From: Pseudomonas benzenivorans
GTDB taxonomy: Bacteria; Pseudomonadota; Gammaproteobacteria; Pseudomonadales; Pseudomonadaceae
Assembly (NCBI RefSeq): GCF_900100495.1
Contig: NZ_FNCT01000022.1
Span: forward strand, 1 to 64,000
Length of the DNA: 64,000 nucleotides
Direction: 5' to 3'
Position 1 is the stretch's first letter. Each line of letters opens with the position of its first letter. Of this stretch, positions 7,590 through 15,345 are shown piece by piece. The position numbers and the translations under genes were made by a program. Below the pieces are notes generated by a model. It did not search any database. It was not told where the DNA came from and saw only the letters and a program-made list of their open reading frames with translations.

Positions 7590-8834
7590 CTAGTGCAGCA
7601 GCGCACTGAACGGCAGGTAGTCGACCAGCTCGCCCTCCTCCAGGGTCTGGCCGATCTCGACCAGCGCCAGCCCATCGGCCCAGCAGGCCGAGGTGAGCAT
7701 GGCCGAGCCCTGCTGCGGGTGCAGGCATACGCGCAGCTGGCCGCCCTGCTGCTCCAGGCGCGCGCGCAGGTACTGGCGGCGGCCATTGCTCTTGCGCCAG
7801 GCGAACCCCGCCGGCAGGCGCAGCGGTTGCGGCAACACATCCGTGCAGCCCTGGGCGCGCAGCAGGAACGGCCGCGCCACCACCAGCGCGGTGATCAGCG
7901 CCGCCGCTGGGTTGCCCGGCAGGCCCAGCCAGGGCTTGCCGCCTACCTCGCCGAAGGCCAGCGGCTTGCCCGGCTGGATCGCCAGGCGCCACAGGTGCAG
8001 CTCGCCCAGCTCGCGGATCGCCTGCTTGAGGTGATCCTCCTCGCCGACCGAGACCCCGCCGGAGGTGATCAGCAGGTCCCACTCCGAAGCCGCCAGGCTC
8101 AGGGCATCGCGGCTGGCCGCCAGTTCGTCGGCCATGATCTCGTAGTCATGCACCTCCAGGCCGAGCCCCTCGAGCAGCGCGGCCAGGGTATAGCGGTTGG
8201 CGTTGTAGATCTGTCCCGGCTGCAGCGGCTGGCCCGGCTCGCGCAGCTCGTTGCCGCTGCTCAGCAGGCCGACGCGCAGGCGCCGGTAGACCGCCACCCG
8301 GGCGATGCCGAAGCTGGCCAGCAGGCCCAGCTCCTGCGGCCGCAGGCGCTGCCCGGGCGCCAGCACCGGCGCACCGGCCGGCACTTCCTCGCCGCGCCGA
8401 CGGACATGCTCGCCGCCGCTGACCGGCGGCAGCCACACGCGCCCCTCCTCGACCCGGCACTGTTCCTGCGCCACCACGCTGTCGGCGCCCGGCGGCAACG
8501 GCGCGCCGGTGAAGATGCGCACCGCATGGCCGGCCGGCAGCGCTTGCTGCGCCGCATCGCCGGCGGCAATGCGCCCGGCCAGCGGCAGGCTGCCGCCGCC
8601 AGCTGGTAGGTCGGCGGCGCGCAGCGCGTAGCCGTCCATCGCACTGTTGTCCCAGGCCGGCACGTCGAACGGCACCTGCAACGGCTCGGCCAGCACCCGG
8701 CCGAGGGCCTGGCTCAGCGCGACGAACTCCACCGGCGGCAACGCCGGCACGCGGGTCAGCAGCTCGGCGATCGCTTCGTCGACCGGGCGCAGGTGGTTGC
8801 CGGGGCCGTTACCGGGACAGCTGCAGGCGCTCAT
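7590..8834 (-). CDS. moeA: MoeA, molybdopterin molybdotransferase
   Basis: The 414-residue protein starts at ATG 8834, overlapping the moaB stop as ATGA. It carries the usual MoeA signatures: FDVPAWDNSAMDGYALRAAD near residue 65, AAGDAAQQALPAGHAVRIFTG, the central molybdopterin-binding core with LLITSGGVSVGEEDHLK and GKPWLGLPGNPAAALITALV, and a C-terminal beta domain. MoeA inserts molybdate into adenylated molybdopterin. Together with MoaB and the quinone genes it fits supply of the anaerobic nitrate reductase. The order moaB-moeA next to ubiUVT matches P. aeruginosa. Confidence 0.93.
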   Translation of the reverse strand: MSACSCPGNGPGNHLRPVDEAIAELLTRVPALPPVEFVALSQALGRVLAEPLQVPFDVPAWDNSAMDGYALRAADLPAGGGSLPLAGRIAAGDAAQQALPAGHAVRIFTGAPLPPGADSVVAQEQCRVEEGRVWLPPVSGGEHVRRRGEEVPAGAPVLAPGQRLRPQELGLLASFGIARVAVYRRLRVGLLSSGNELREPGQPLQPGQIYNANRYTLAALLEGLGLEVHDYEIMADELAASRDALSLAASEWDLLITSGGVSVGEEDHLKQAIRELGELHLWRLAIQPGKPLAFGEVGGKPWLGLPGNPAAALITALVVARPFLLRAQGCTDVLPQPLRLPAGFAWRKSNGRRQYLRARLEQQGGQLRVCLHPQQGSAMLTSACWADGLALVEIGQTLEEGELVDYLPFSALLH

Positions 8835-9385
8835 GGGCGGGCTCCGCAGAGCACCCGGGGCTGTTCGCCCAGGCGCTTGAGATGGGGCACGAAATTGCAC
8901 GGCCCGGTGCGGCTATCCAGCTGTTCGCGGAGGATCTTCTGCCAGGCGGTGCGGCAGGCGTTCGGCGAACCGGGCAGGCAACAGACCAGGGCGCCGTTGC
9001 TGATCCCGGCCAGGGCGCGCGATTGCAGGCTGGAGGTGCCGATCTCCTCCAGCGAGACCTGGCGGAACAGCTCGCCGAAGCCGTCGACCTGCTTGTCCAG
9101 CAAGGGCGCCACCGCCTGCGGCGTATTGTCCCGGGCGGTGAAGCCGGTACCGCCGGTGATCAGCACCACCTGCACCAGCGGATCGGCGATCCAGGCGCAG
9201 ACCCGCGCGCGGATCTGCCAGATGTCATCGGTCACCAGGGCGCGCTCGACCAGCGCGTGGCCGGCGGCCTCCAGCCCCTCGATCAGCGTCTGCCCCGAGG
9301 TGTCGGTGGCCAGACTGCGGGTATCGCTGACGGTCAGGACCGCGATGCGTAATGCCTGGAATTCGGCGCTGGACAGGTGAGCCAT
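8831..9385 (-). CDS. moaB: MoaB, molybdopterin adenylyltransferase-type protein
   Basis: The 184-residue protein starts at MAHLSSAEF (9385), with GGAG upstream. It shows the MoaB/MogA fold signatures IAVLTVSDTRSLATDTSGQ, VVLITGGTGFTARDNTP and ISNGALVCCLPGSPNACRTAW. This family adenylates molybdopterin before molybdate insertion by MoeA. It is translationally coupled to moeA. A separate promoter would have to lie in the 204-bp gap upstream, where I see no clear regulator box. Confidence 0.92.
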   Translation of the reverse strand: MAHLSSAEFQALRIAVLTVSDTRSLATDTSGQTLIEGLEAAGHALVERALVTDDIWQIRARVCAWIADPLVQVVLITGGTGFTARDNTPQAVAPLLDKQVDGFGELFRQVSLEEIGTSSLQSRALAGISNGALVCCLPGSPNACRTAWQKILREQLDSRTGPCNFVPHLKRLGEQPRVLCGARP

Positions 9386-9536
9386 GCTGGAAATCTCCGT
9401 TGAATGTCTGCCGGCCGCAGACTGCATCGGTACTTTGGTAGCGCCCATTCCTCGTTGGAGGTATCTCCATCGCCGGCGGCTCCTGCTGGCCTGCGCAGGC
9501 CTTGCACGACGAGGCTTTGCGCCCGCTGCGGGAGCA

Positions 9537-9555
9537 CTGCGACGCAGCGTCGCAG
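9537..9555. terminator. Hairpin between the hemN homologue and moaB
   Basis: CTGCGACGC and GCGTCGCAG form a perfect inverted repeat around one base (effectively a 7-bp stem with 5-base loop). A second small inverted repeat AGGGTC-TGTT-GACCCT (9576-9591) overlaps the hemN-homologue stop. No T-run follows either on the minus strand, so termination is uncertain. Confidence 0.4.
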
Positions 9556-9589
9556 GACTTTCGCAGTGGCCGTCCAGGGTCTGTTGACC

Positions 9590-10957
9590 CTAGATGACCC
9601 GCGACACGCACTCCGCCCCCAAAGGCCCGCTGTAGCGATCGAACAGCCGGCACACGCTGCGCACCAGCAGCCGCCCGGCCGGGCGGATATCGATGAAGTC
9701 TTCGCCGAGCTCGAGCAGGCCATCGCGGTGCATCTGCTCCAGGCAGGGCCAGGCCGCGGCGAAGTAGTCGCGAAAGACCAGGGCGAAGCGCTCTTCCACG
9801 GCGCGAAAATCCAGCTGGAAATCACACAGCAGCCGGTCGATCACCAGCCGCCGCAGCCGATCGTCGGCATCGCTGCGCAGGCCTCGGCACGTCGCCAACT
9901 GGCCACTGTCCAGGCACGCCTGGTAGCGGCCGAGATCGCTGCTGTTCTGGGCGTAGAGGTCGCCGACCTGGCTGACCGCCGAGACCCCGAGACCGATCAG
10001 GTCGCAGTGCCCGCGGTCGGTGTAGCCCTGGACATTGCGCTGCAGCCGGCCGCCCTCCTGGAGCATGGCCAGCTCGTCGTCGGGCAAGGCGAACTGGCCC
10101 AGGCCGATGTAGCGGTAGCCCGCGCGGGTCAGTTGCTCGCTGCCCTGCGCCAGCATGGCCTGCTTGTCGGCCTCGGCGGGCAGCGTCGCCGGGGGCGGCG
10201 TGGCGTGCCGCGGCAGTTGCGTGGCGTCGAGCAACGCCAGCCGGTCGGGTTGCAGCGCGATGATTGCCGCCAGCGTGCTGGCGAAGCCGGCCGGGGTCTG
10301 CCGCGGCAGGCCGAGGATCAGTTCGATGTTCACCGAGCGGTAGTTCAGCGTACGCGCGGCGTCGAGCAGGGAACGCACCTGCTCCAGGCTGTGGCTGCGG
10401 TTGATCGCCCGCTGCACCAGCGGGTCGAGCTCCTGCACGCCGAGGCTGATGCGGTTGAAGCCCAGCTCTCGCAGCAGCCCCAGGGTCGGCCAGTCGGCCT
10501 CGCGCGGGTCGATGTCGATGGCGTAATCCCCGGCATCGTCGTCCAGCAGATGGCAGCGCTGGCGCAGATGGCTCATCAGTCGACGCAGTTCGGCATGGTT
10601 GAGAAAGGTCGGGGTGCCACCGCCGAAGTACAGTTGCTCGACCCGCTGCTGCGGGCCGAGGTGGCGGCCGACCAGGTCGATCTCCCGCTCCAGGTGCTGC
10701 AGGTAAGGCAGGCTGCGGCTGCGGTCCTTGGTGATCACCTGGTCGCAGCAGCAGTAGCCGATGCCGCCGCCGAACGGCAGGTGCAGGTACAGCGACAGCG
10801 GGCGCTGTGCCTGCCGGCTGCTGCGCAGCGCATGCAGCAGGTCGAAGGAACCGATGCCGGAGTGGAACTGCCGTGCCGCGGGATAGCAGGCATAGCGCGA
10901 GGCCGGCTCAGGGTAGCGGCGGATCAGCCCGGCATCCCAACGAATCGCATCAAGCAT
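9590..10957 (-). CDS. HemN-family protein with degenerate radical-SAM motif
   Basis: The 455-residue protein aligns along its length with oxygen-independent coproporphyrinogen III oxidase: FGGGTPTFLN, DPREADWPTL, GFNRISLGVQELDP, VNIELILGLPRQTP, PDDELA and NVQGYTDRGHCDLIGLGVSAVSQ. In genuine HemN, PF is followed by CxxxCxxCxC, which binds the [4Fe-4S] cluster. Here residues 61-72 read PFGGGIGYCCCD: the first two cluster cysteines are glycines and three adjacent cysteines follow. The protein is otherwise intact and preceded by a near-perfect Anr/Dnr box, so it is probably expressed. It may be a non-catalytic paralogue (heme handling) or may use an altered cluster; catalysis cannot be assumed. 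No symbol is given for that reason. Confidence 0.85.
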   Translation of the reverse strand: MLDAIRWDAGLIRRYPEPASRYACYPAARQFHSGIGSFDLLHALRSSRQAQRPLSLYLHLPFGGGIGYCCCDQVITKDRSRSLPYLQHLEREIDLVGRHLGPQQRVEQLYFGGGTPTFLNHAELRRLMSHLRQRCHLLDDDAGDYAIDIDPREADWPTLGLLRELGFNRISLGVQELDPLVQRAINRSHSLEQVRSLLDAARTLNYRSVNIELILGLPRQTPAGFASTLAAIIALQPDRLALLDATQLPRHATPPPATLPAEADKQAMLAQGSEQLTRAGYRYIGLGQFALPDDELAMLQEGGRLQRNVQGYTDRGHCDLIGLGVSAVSQVGDLYAQNSSDLGRYQACLDSGQLATCRGLRSDADDRLRRLVIDRLLCDFQLDFRAVEERFALVFRDYFAAAWPCLEQMHRDGLLELGEDFIDIRPAGRLLVRSVCRLFDRYSGPLGAECVSRVI

Positions 10958-11018
10958 GGCGCTCTCCCGGCATCAGCTGCAGTGCGCAGCAGTGTCCGGG
11001 TATCGCCGCGCGGGCTCA

Positions 11019-11032
11019 TTGACCTGAGTCAA
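11019..11032 (-). promoter_or_regulatory. Anr/Dnr-type box upstream of the hemN homologue
   Basis: TTGAC-CTGA-GTCAA is a perfect inverted repeat and a good match to TTGAT-N4-ATCAA. Its centre lies 68 bp upstream of the start codon, placing a start site near 10984 if it acts at -41.5. GACACT (10996-10991) is a weak -10 candidate. Confidence 0.7.
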
Positions 11033-11065
11033 CCGGCGCAAATACAGGCCGATCGGCGCCGGCGA

Positions 11066-12595
11066 TTACTTCAAACCCAAGCGCCGCGCCAGCTTGTGCA
11101 GGTTGCTCGGATCGAGGTCGAGCAGGCGCGCCGCATTGGCCCAGTTGTCGCCGGCGGCGCGCAGGGCCTGCTCGATGCTCTGGCGCTGGCAGGCATCGAC
11201 GGCCTCGCGCATCGGCCGCAACTCGGCCGCGGCGCTCTCGCCCAGCGCTTCCACGCGCGCCGGCTCGGCGCGGCGCAGCGCGGTATCCAGGTCGAGTTGC
11301 TCGGGCTCCAGGGTGAGGATCTGCGCGCGGCTACCGCCACGGCTGAGCAGCTTCAGCGCCGCCCGGCTGATCACGTGCTCCAGCTCGCGCACGTTGCCCG
11401 GCCAGGCATAGGCCAGCAGGGCCCGCTCGGCCGCCGGCGACAGGCGCACGCTGCGCAGGCCCAGGCGCGAGCGATTCAGCTCGAGGAAGTGCCCGGCGAG
11501 CATCAGCACGTCGCTGTCACGCTCGCGCAGCGGCGGAATCGGCACCGGGTAGACCGACAGGCGGTGGTAGAGGTCGGCGCGGAAATGCCCGTCGCGGATG
11601 CTGTCGGGCAGGTGGCGGTTGGTCGCGGCGATGATCCGCACATCGACGTGCAGCGGCTTGTCCGCCCCCAGCCGCTGGATCTCGCCGTTCTGCAGGGTGC
11701 GCAGTAGCTTGGCCTGCACGCTCAGCGGCAACTCGCCGACCTCGTCGAGCAGCAGGGTGCCGCCATTGGCCGCGTCGAATCGCCCCGGGCGATCGGTGGT
11801 GGCTCCGGAGAACGCGCCCTTGACGTGACCGAACAACTCGCTTTCGGCCAGCGACTCGGGCAAGGCGGCGCAGTTGACCTGGATCAGCGGCTTGTTGCGC
11901 CGGCGCGACAGGCTGTGCAGGCGGCGGGCGAACAGCTCCTTGCCGACCCCGGTCTCGCCGAGCAACAGCACCGGCAGCTCCGAGTCGGCGACCACGTCCA
12001 GCTCGCCCAGCAGCTGGCGGATGGCCTCGCTCTGGCCGAGGATCTCGCCCTCCTCCGCCAGCAGCGCGGTACCCGGCAGATCGCTGCGGGCCAGGCGCAG
12101 CCCGCGGTTCTCCTGCTCCAGGCGGGTCACCCGCACCGCCGCCTCGATCATCAGGGCATAGCGCTGCAGGTCGCGCCGGGCGCTGCTGTCGAAGGTCCCG
12201 GCATGCAGGGCATCGAGAGTCAGGGCGCCCCACAGGCGGCCTTCGACGTACAGGCTGACCCCCATGCAGTCGTGCACCGGCAGGGGTTCGCCGACGTGAT
12301 TGTCGAGCAGCCCGTCGTAGGGGTCCGGCAGGCGGCTGTCCGGCTCGAACCAGACCGGCTCGCGCGAGGCCATGATCGCCGCTAGCCGCGGGTGCTGGGC
12401 AATCACGAAACGCCGGCCGAGCGCCTCCTGCACCAGGCCCACCGCCGCCAGCGGGCGCAGGCTGTCGCCATCCACACGCAACAGGCCCACCGCGCCACAG
12501 ATGAAATGCTCGCGCAGGGTATGCACCAGGCGCTGCAGGCGCACGGCATTGGGCAATTCGACGATCAGGTCGGCGAGCAGGCTGGCTTCTAGCAT
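11066..12595 (-). CDS. norR: NorR, nitric-oxide-responsive sigma-54 activator
   Basis: The 509-residue protein starts at MLEASLLADL (12595). An N-terminal GAF domain (about 1-170) contains LGRRFVIAQHPRLAAI and SRLPDPYDGLL, typical of the NO-sensing NorR GAF. The AAA+ domain follows, with Walker A GETGVGKELFARRLH, the sigma-54 contact loop as GAFSGA (usually GAFTGA), Walker B GGTLLLDEVGEL and the arginine-finger region FRADLYHRLSVYPVPIPPLRERD. The C-terminal HTH is DNWANAARLLDLDPSNLHKLARRLG. NorR senses NO through non-heme iron and activates NO-detoxification genes. It is divergent from ytfE, with three NorR-type sites in between. Confidence 0.93.
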   Translation of the reverse strand: MLEASLLADLIVELPNAVRLQRLVHTLREHFICGAVGLLRVDGDSLRPLAAVGLVQEALGRRFVIAQHPRLAAIMASREPVWFEPDSRLPDPYDGLLDNHVGEPLPVHDCMGVSLYVEGRLWGALTLDALHAGTFDSSARRDLQRYALMIEAAVRVTRLEQENRGLRLARSDLPGTALLAEEGEILGQSEAIRQLLGELDVVADSELPVLLLGETGVGKELFARRLHSLSRRRNKPLIQVNCAALPESLAESELFGHVKGAFSGATTDRPGRFDAANGGTLLLDEVGELPLSVQAKLLRTLQNGEIQRLGADKPLHVDVRIIAATNRHLPDSIRDGHFRADLYHRLSVYPVPIPPLRERDSDVLMLAGHFLELNRSRLGLRSVRLSPAAERALLAYAWPGNVRELEHVISRAALKLLSRGGSRAQILTLEPEQLDLDTALRRAEPARVEALGESAAAELRPMREAVDACQRQSIEQALRAAGDNWANAARLLDLDPSNLHKLARRLGLK

Positions 12596-12652
12596 GGTGT
12601 TTAGTACCCTTATTGGTCGCAAAAACCCTAACAAATCAGGGTCAATGTAACC
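12596..12652. promoter_or_regulatory. Three NorR binding sites (GGT-N7-ACC)
   Basis: Exact GGT-N7-ACC sites occur at 12596-12608, 12615-12627 and 12640-12652. This is the conserved core known for NorR in Ralstonia, and three such sites are the standard enhancer layout of NorR targets. They lie between norR and ytfE, and the first abuts the norR start. Confidence 0.85.
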
Positions 12653-12692
12653 ACACAAAATAAATAATCCATCAACTTCAATAACTTGGACG

Positions 12693-12708
12693 TGGCATGC
12701 GGGCTGCT
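12693..12708 (+). promoter_or_regulatory. Sigma-54 promoter of ytfE
   Basis: TGGCAT-GCGGG-CTGCT matches the -24/-12 consensus TGGCAC-N5-TTGCW, with GG and GC spaced exactly 12 bp. It lies about 40 bp downstream of the last NorR site and 42 bp before the ytfE start. Confidence 0.8.
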
Positions 12709-12749
12709 AAGGATCAATGGCCGATTAATCCATGCACAAGGACAATGCC

Positions 12750-13418
12750 ATGAGCCTGACCTTTCTCGACCAGCCCCTGGGCAGCCTGGCCTGCGACATT
12801 CCCGGGGCCACCCGGATCTTCCATGCCTTCAACCTGGATTTCTGCTGTGGCGGGCACAAGAGCCTGCGCGAGGCCGCCAGCCGGCGCGGCATCCCCCCCG
12901 AGCGAATCGCCGCCGAACTGGAAACCCTGCTGGCCCAGGGCGGTAGCCATCGCGATTGGCGCAGCGAGCCCCGCGAGCGGCTGATCGAGCATATCCTCAG
13001 CCGCTACCACGCCCGCCATCGCGAGCAGCTGCCGGAGCTGATCCGCCTGGCCTGCCGGGTGGAGCAGGTGCACGGCGGCCGCGCCGACTGCCCCCACGGC
13101 CTGGCCGATCACCTGCGCGACATGCAGCAGGAGCTGGAGAGCCACATGCTCAAGGAGGAACAGATCCTCTTCCCGATGTTCCTCAGCGGCTATGCCAAGC
13201 AGGCCAGCGCGCCGATCTCGGTGATGCGCTTCGAACACGACCACCATGGCGCGGCCCTGGAACAGCTGCACCACCTCACCAGCGGCATCACCCCGCCGGA
13301 AGACGCCTGCAACACCTGGCGCGCGCTGTACCGCGGGCTGAACGAACTGAACGACGACCTGGTGCAGCACATCCACCTGGAGAACAACGTGCTGTTCGTC
13401 GGCGCCCTGGCGCAGTAA
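12750..13418 (+). CDS. ytfE: YtfE/RIC (DnrN, ScdA) iron-sulfur cluster repair di-iron protein
   Basis: The 222-residue protein starts at MSLTFLDQPLG (12750) after AAGGAC; an in-frame ATG at 12732 is weaker. The N-terminal ScdA domain reads LGSLACDIPGATRIFHAFNLDFCCGGHKSL. The C-terminal hemerythrin-like domain supplies the di-iron ligands: HARHREQLPELIRLA, ELESHMLKEEQILFP, MRFEHDHHGAALEQL and LVQHIHLENNVLF. The family repairs iron-sulfur clusters damaged by NO and handles NO itself. Expression under NorR and sigma-54 is strongly supported by the upstream sites. Confidence 0.93.
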   Translation: MSLTFLDQPLGSLACDIPGATRIFHAFNLDFCCGGHKSLREAASRRGIPPERIAAELETLLAQGGSHRDWRSEPRERLIEHILSRYHARHREQLPELIRLACRVEQVHGGRADCPHGLADHLRDMQQELESHMLKEEQILFPMFLSGYAKQASAPISVMRFEHDHHGAALEQLHHLTSGITPPEDACNTWRALYRGLNELNDDLVQHIHLENNVLFVGALAQ

Positions 13419-13426
13419 CGCCACGC

Positions 13427-13447
13427 GCGGCGCCGACAAGGCGCCGC
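13427..13447. terminator. Hairpin between convergent ytfE and the 4-TM gene
   Basis: A perfect 8-bp stem (GCGGCGCC / GGCGCCGC) with a 5-base loop lies 8 bases after the ytfE stop, between converging genes. It has no T-run; it may serve both transcripts. Confidence 0.45.
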
Positions 13448-13456
13448 CGATGGCAC

Positions 13457-13900
13457 TCACCAGCTCAGATAGAACATGCCCTTGGCCAGCAGCACGATGG
13501 CCAGCACATGGGCGAACACGCTGAGGTGGATCCACTGGGAAATTCGCAGGCTCATGCGCCCGCGGTGAAACAGCAGCATGACCAGCAGGAAGTGCCCGAG
13601 CACACTGACGGCGAGCAACACCTTCAAGCCCAGCAGCAGACCGAAGGCCGATGACTGCGGCGACGCCAACGCGGGCAGGTAGCGCAGCCAGAGCATGCCC
13701 AGCCCTGCGCCGAACAGCATCAGCATGACCCAGGGCATCAGCTGCCGGGCCCGCCGACCTATGGCGTGTTCGAGCAGGCGCATCGCCTCGGCCGGCACAT
13801 GCTTGCGTACGCTCTCCAGGATCAGCACTTCGAAGAACACCGTGCCGACGAACAGCAGTGCGGCGAACAGATGCAGGGTGTGCAGTATCGGGTAGCTCAT
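13457..13900 (-). CDS. Four-helix membrane protein near nnrS (CopD-like)
   Basis: The 147-residue protein starts at MSYPILHTLHLFAALLFVGT and has four predicted membrane helices, with the last ending in HVLAIVLLAKGMFY. Conserved-looking histidines near membrane edges (LHTLHLF, GHFLLVMLLFH, WIHLSVFAH) resemble heme- or copper-binding CopD-type helices. It lies between ytfE and nnrS, and an imperfect Anr/Dnr-like box lies 84 bp upstream. A role in NO or heme/copper handling is inferred from neighbours only; the function is unknown. Confidence 0.75.
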   Translation of the reverse strand: MSYPILHTLHLFAALLFVGTVFFEVLILESVRKHVPAEAMRLLEHAIGRRARQLMPWVMLMLFGAGLGMLWLRYLPALASPQSSAFGLLLGLKVLLAVSVLGHFLLVMLLFHRGRMSLRISQWIHLSVFAHVLAIVLLAKGMFYLSW

Positions 13901-13976
13901 GTGCGCCGGACTCCAGTGTGGGAGCGCCCGCCCCCTTCTCGTGAACCCAGCATCGCAGTCGCTCGGCCCGCCATAC

Positions 13977-13990
13977 ATGACCGATATCAA
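13977..13990 (-). promoter_or_regulatory. Possible Anr/Dnr-like box
   Basis: ATGAC-CGAT-ATCAA keeps one perfect half-site (ATCAA) and a partial second half. It lies in the 115-bp gap between nnrS and the 4-TM gene, suggesting the latter has its own promoter. The match is weaker than the two other boxes in the window. Confidence 0.4.
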
Positions 13991-14015
13991 GTCGCCGGCC
14001 GATCGCCCTGCCCGC

Positions 14016-15206
14016 TCAGCCCGGATGCCCGTCGACCCGCGCGCGGCACAGCATCGGCCCGTAGCCCCGGGCAAACAGGGCGAAGGCCATGGCCCAGCAG
14101 GCAGCCGCCAGCCACAGTCCAGCGAGCGGCCAGAGTTCGATCAGCAGCACCCGCGCCAGCCCGGCCAACTGGATCAGCACGAAGGCCAGGGTCATCCCGG
14201 CCGGCGGGGTCAGTGGGCGTCCGGTATGCCCCAGGCTGACCCGCGCGACCATGGCCAGAATCAGCCCGCCCATGGCGCCGACGGTCAGGGCATGCAGCGG
14301 CTGGCTGGGGTTGTCCAGCAGGCCGAGATGCCACAGCGCCATACCCAGGCAGGCCAGCGCCAGCCAGGCGTAGGCCAGGTGCAGCGACCAGAGCAGCGGC
14401 ACCCGCCAGATGCCCGGGTCGTACCAGCGCGCCAGGCGCAGCGCGTGCAGGCCGGCGAGCAGGGCGAACAGCGCGCCGCCCCCGGCATTCGCCACCAGGG
14501 CGCTGCCGGCCGCGTAGAGCACGGCGACCAGCGCCGAACCCAGCAGCACCAGCAGGTCGAGCCAGGGCCAGGGTTTTACCCCCTCGACCCGGCCCAGGCC
14601 GCGCTGGGTGAAGAACGGGATCACCCGTCCGCCGATCAGCCCCATCATCGCCGCCACAAGCCACACGCCGGCCAGCACGCCCTGGCGCTGCAGCCCGTCA
14701 TCGGCGCCCGCCAGGCCGGCCAGACAGAGCCCGTCGACGGCCGCCAACAACAGCAGTACCACGACTATCGGGTAGTTGCGTTTCTGCCTGGCCCGCCACA
14801 GCGAACGGCCCATGACCGCGGCCAGCGCCAGGGGAAAGGCCAGCTCCAGCGGCGCCAGCAGCGCCAGCGGCAGGTCGCCCAGCCAGGCCAGCCGCGCGGC
14901 CAACCAGAGCCCGGCGAGCAGCGCCAGCGGCCGGCCGTGCAGCCCCGGTTGGCCAGTCCAGGTCTGCACCGCCGACAGCAGGAAGCCGGCGATGATCGCC
15001 AGGGCGAAGCCGAACAGCAGCTCATGGCGGTGCCAGGCCAGCCAGCCGCCGGCCGCTTGCCAGCCTGCCAACCCGCCATTCAATGCCGCCAGCCACAGGG
15101 GCACGGCGAGCAGCGCGAATACGCAGCCGGCGAGAAAGAACGGGCGAAAGCCCAGGCGCCACAGCGGCGGGATGGCCAGTGCCTTGCGGCGATCGAGCAC
15201 ATGCAT
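14016..15206 (-). CDS. nnrS: NnrS, heme-copper membrane protein of the NO response
   Basis: The 396-residue polytopic protein starts at MHVLDRRKALAIPPLWRLGFRPFFLAG, the characteristic NnrS opening. It has about twelve hydrophobic helices and NnrS features such as WHRHELLFGFALAIIAGFLLSAVQTWTG (helix with histidines), GGRVIPFFTQRGL, and HALTVGAMGGLILAMVARVSLGHTGRPL. NnrS proteins bind heme and copper and protect against NO. Its place beside norR and ytfE supports the same role. I see no clear regulator box directly upstream. Confidence 0.93.
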   Translation of the reverse strand: MHVLDRRKALAIPPLWRLGFRPFFLAGCVFALLAVPLWLAALNGGLAGWQAAGGWLAWHRHELLFGFALAIIAGFLLSAVQTWTGQPGLHGRPLALLAGLWLAARLAWLGDLPLALLAPLELAFPLALAAVMGRSLWRARQKRNYPIVVVLLLLAAVDGLCLAGLAGADDGLQRQGVLAGVWLVAAMMGLIGGRVIPFFTQRGLGRVEGVKPWPWLDLLVLLGSALVAVLYAAGSALVANAGGGALFALLAGLHALRLARWYDPGIWRVPLLWSLHLAYAWLALACLGMALWHLGLLDNPSQPLHALTVGAMGGLILAMVARVSLGHTGRPLTPPAGMTLAFVLIQLAGLARVLLIELWPLAGLWLAAACWAMAFALFARGYGPMLCRARVDGHPG

Positions 15207-15345
15207 GGTGCAACTCCACAAGAAACGCGATGCAGTCGATTCTGCACCGCCGGCACCCGGCCGGGAGCGCGCCGCAGCGCGTCCCCTGCCTATCGGCCTG
15301 CCCGCAGAGTGCCCGAGCGGCCGAGTGCCGACAACCAGCCGCGGC

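Noticed and set aside
9576..9591. AGGGTCTGTTG matching the end of the inverted-repeat element at 62819
   Set aside because: Only 11 bases match, no second end is present nearby, and it doubles as a small local palindrome (AGGGTC/GACCCT), so chance is likely.
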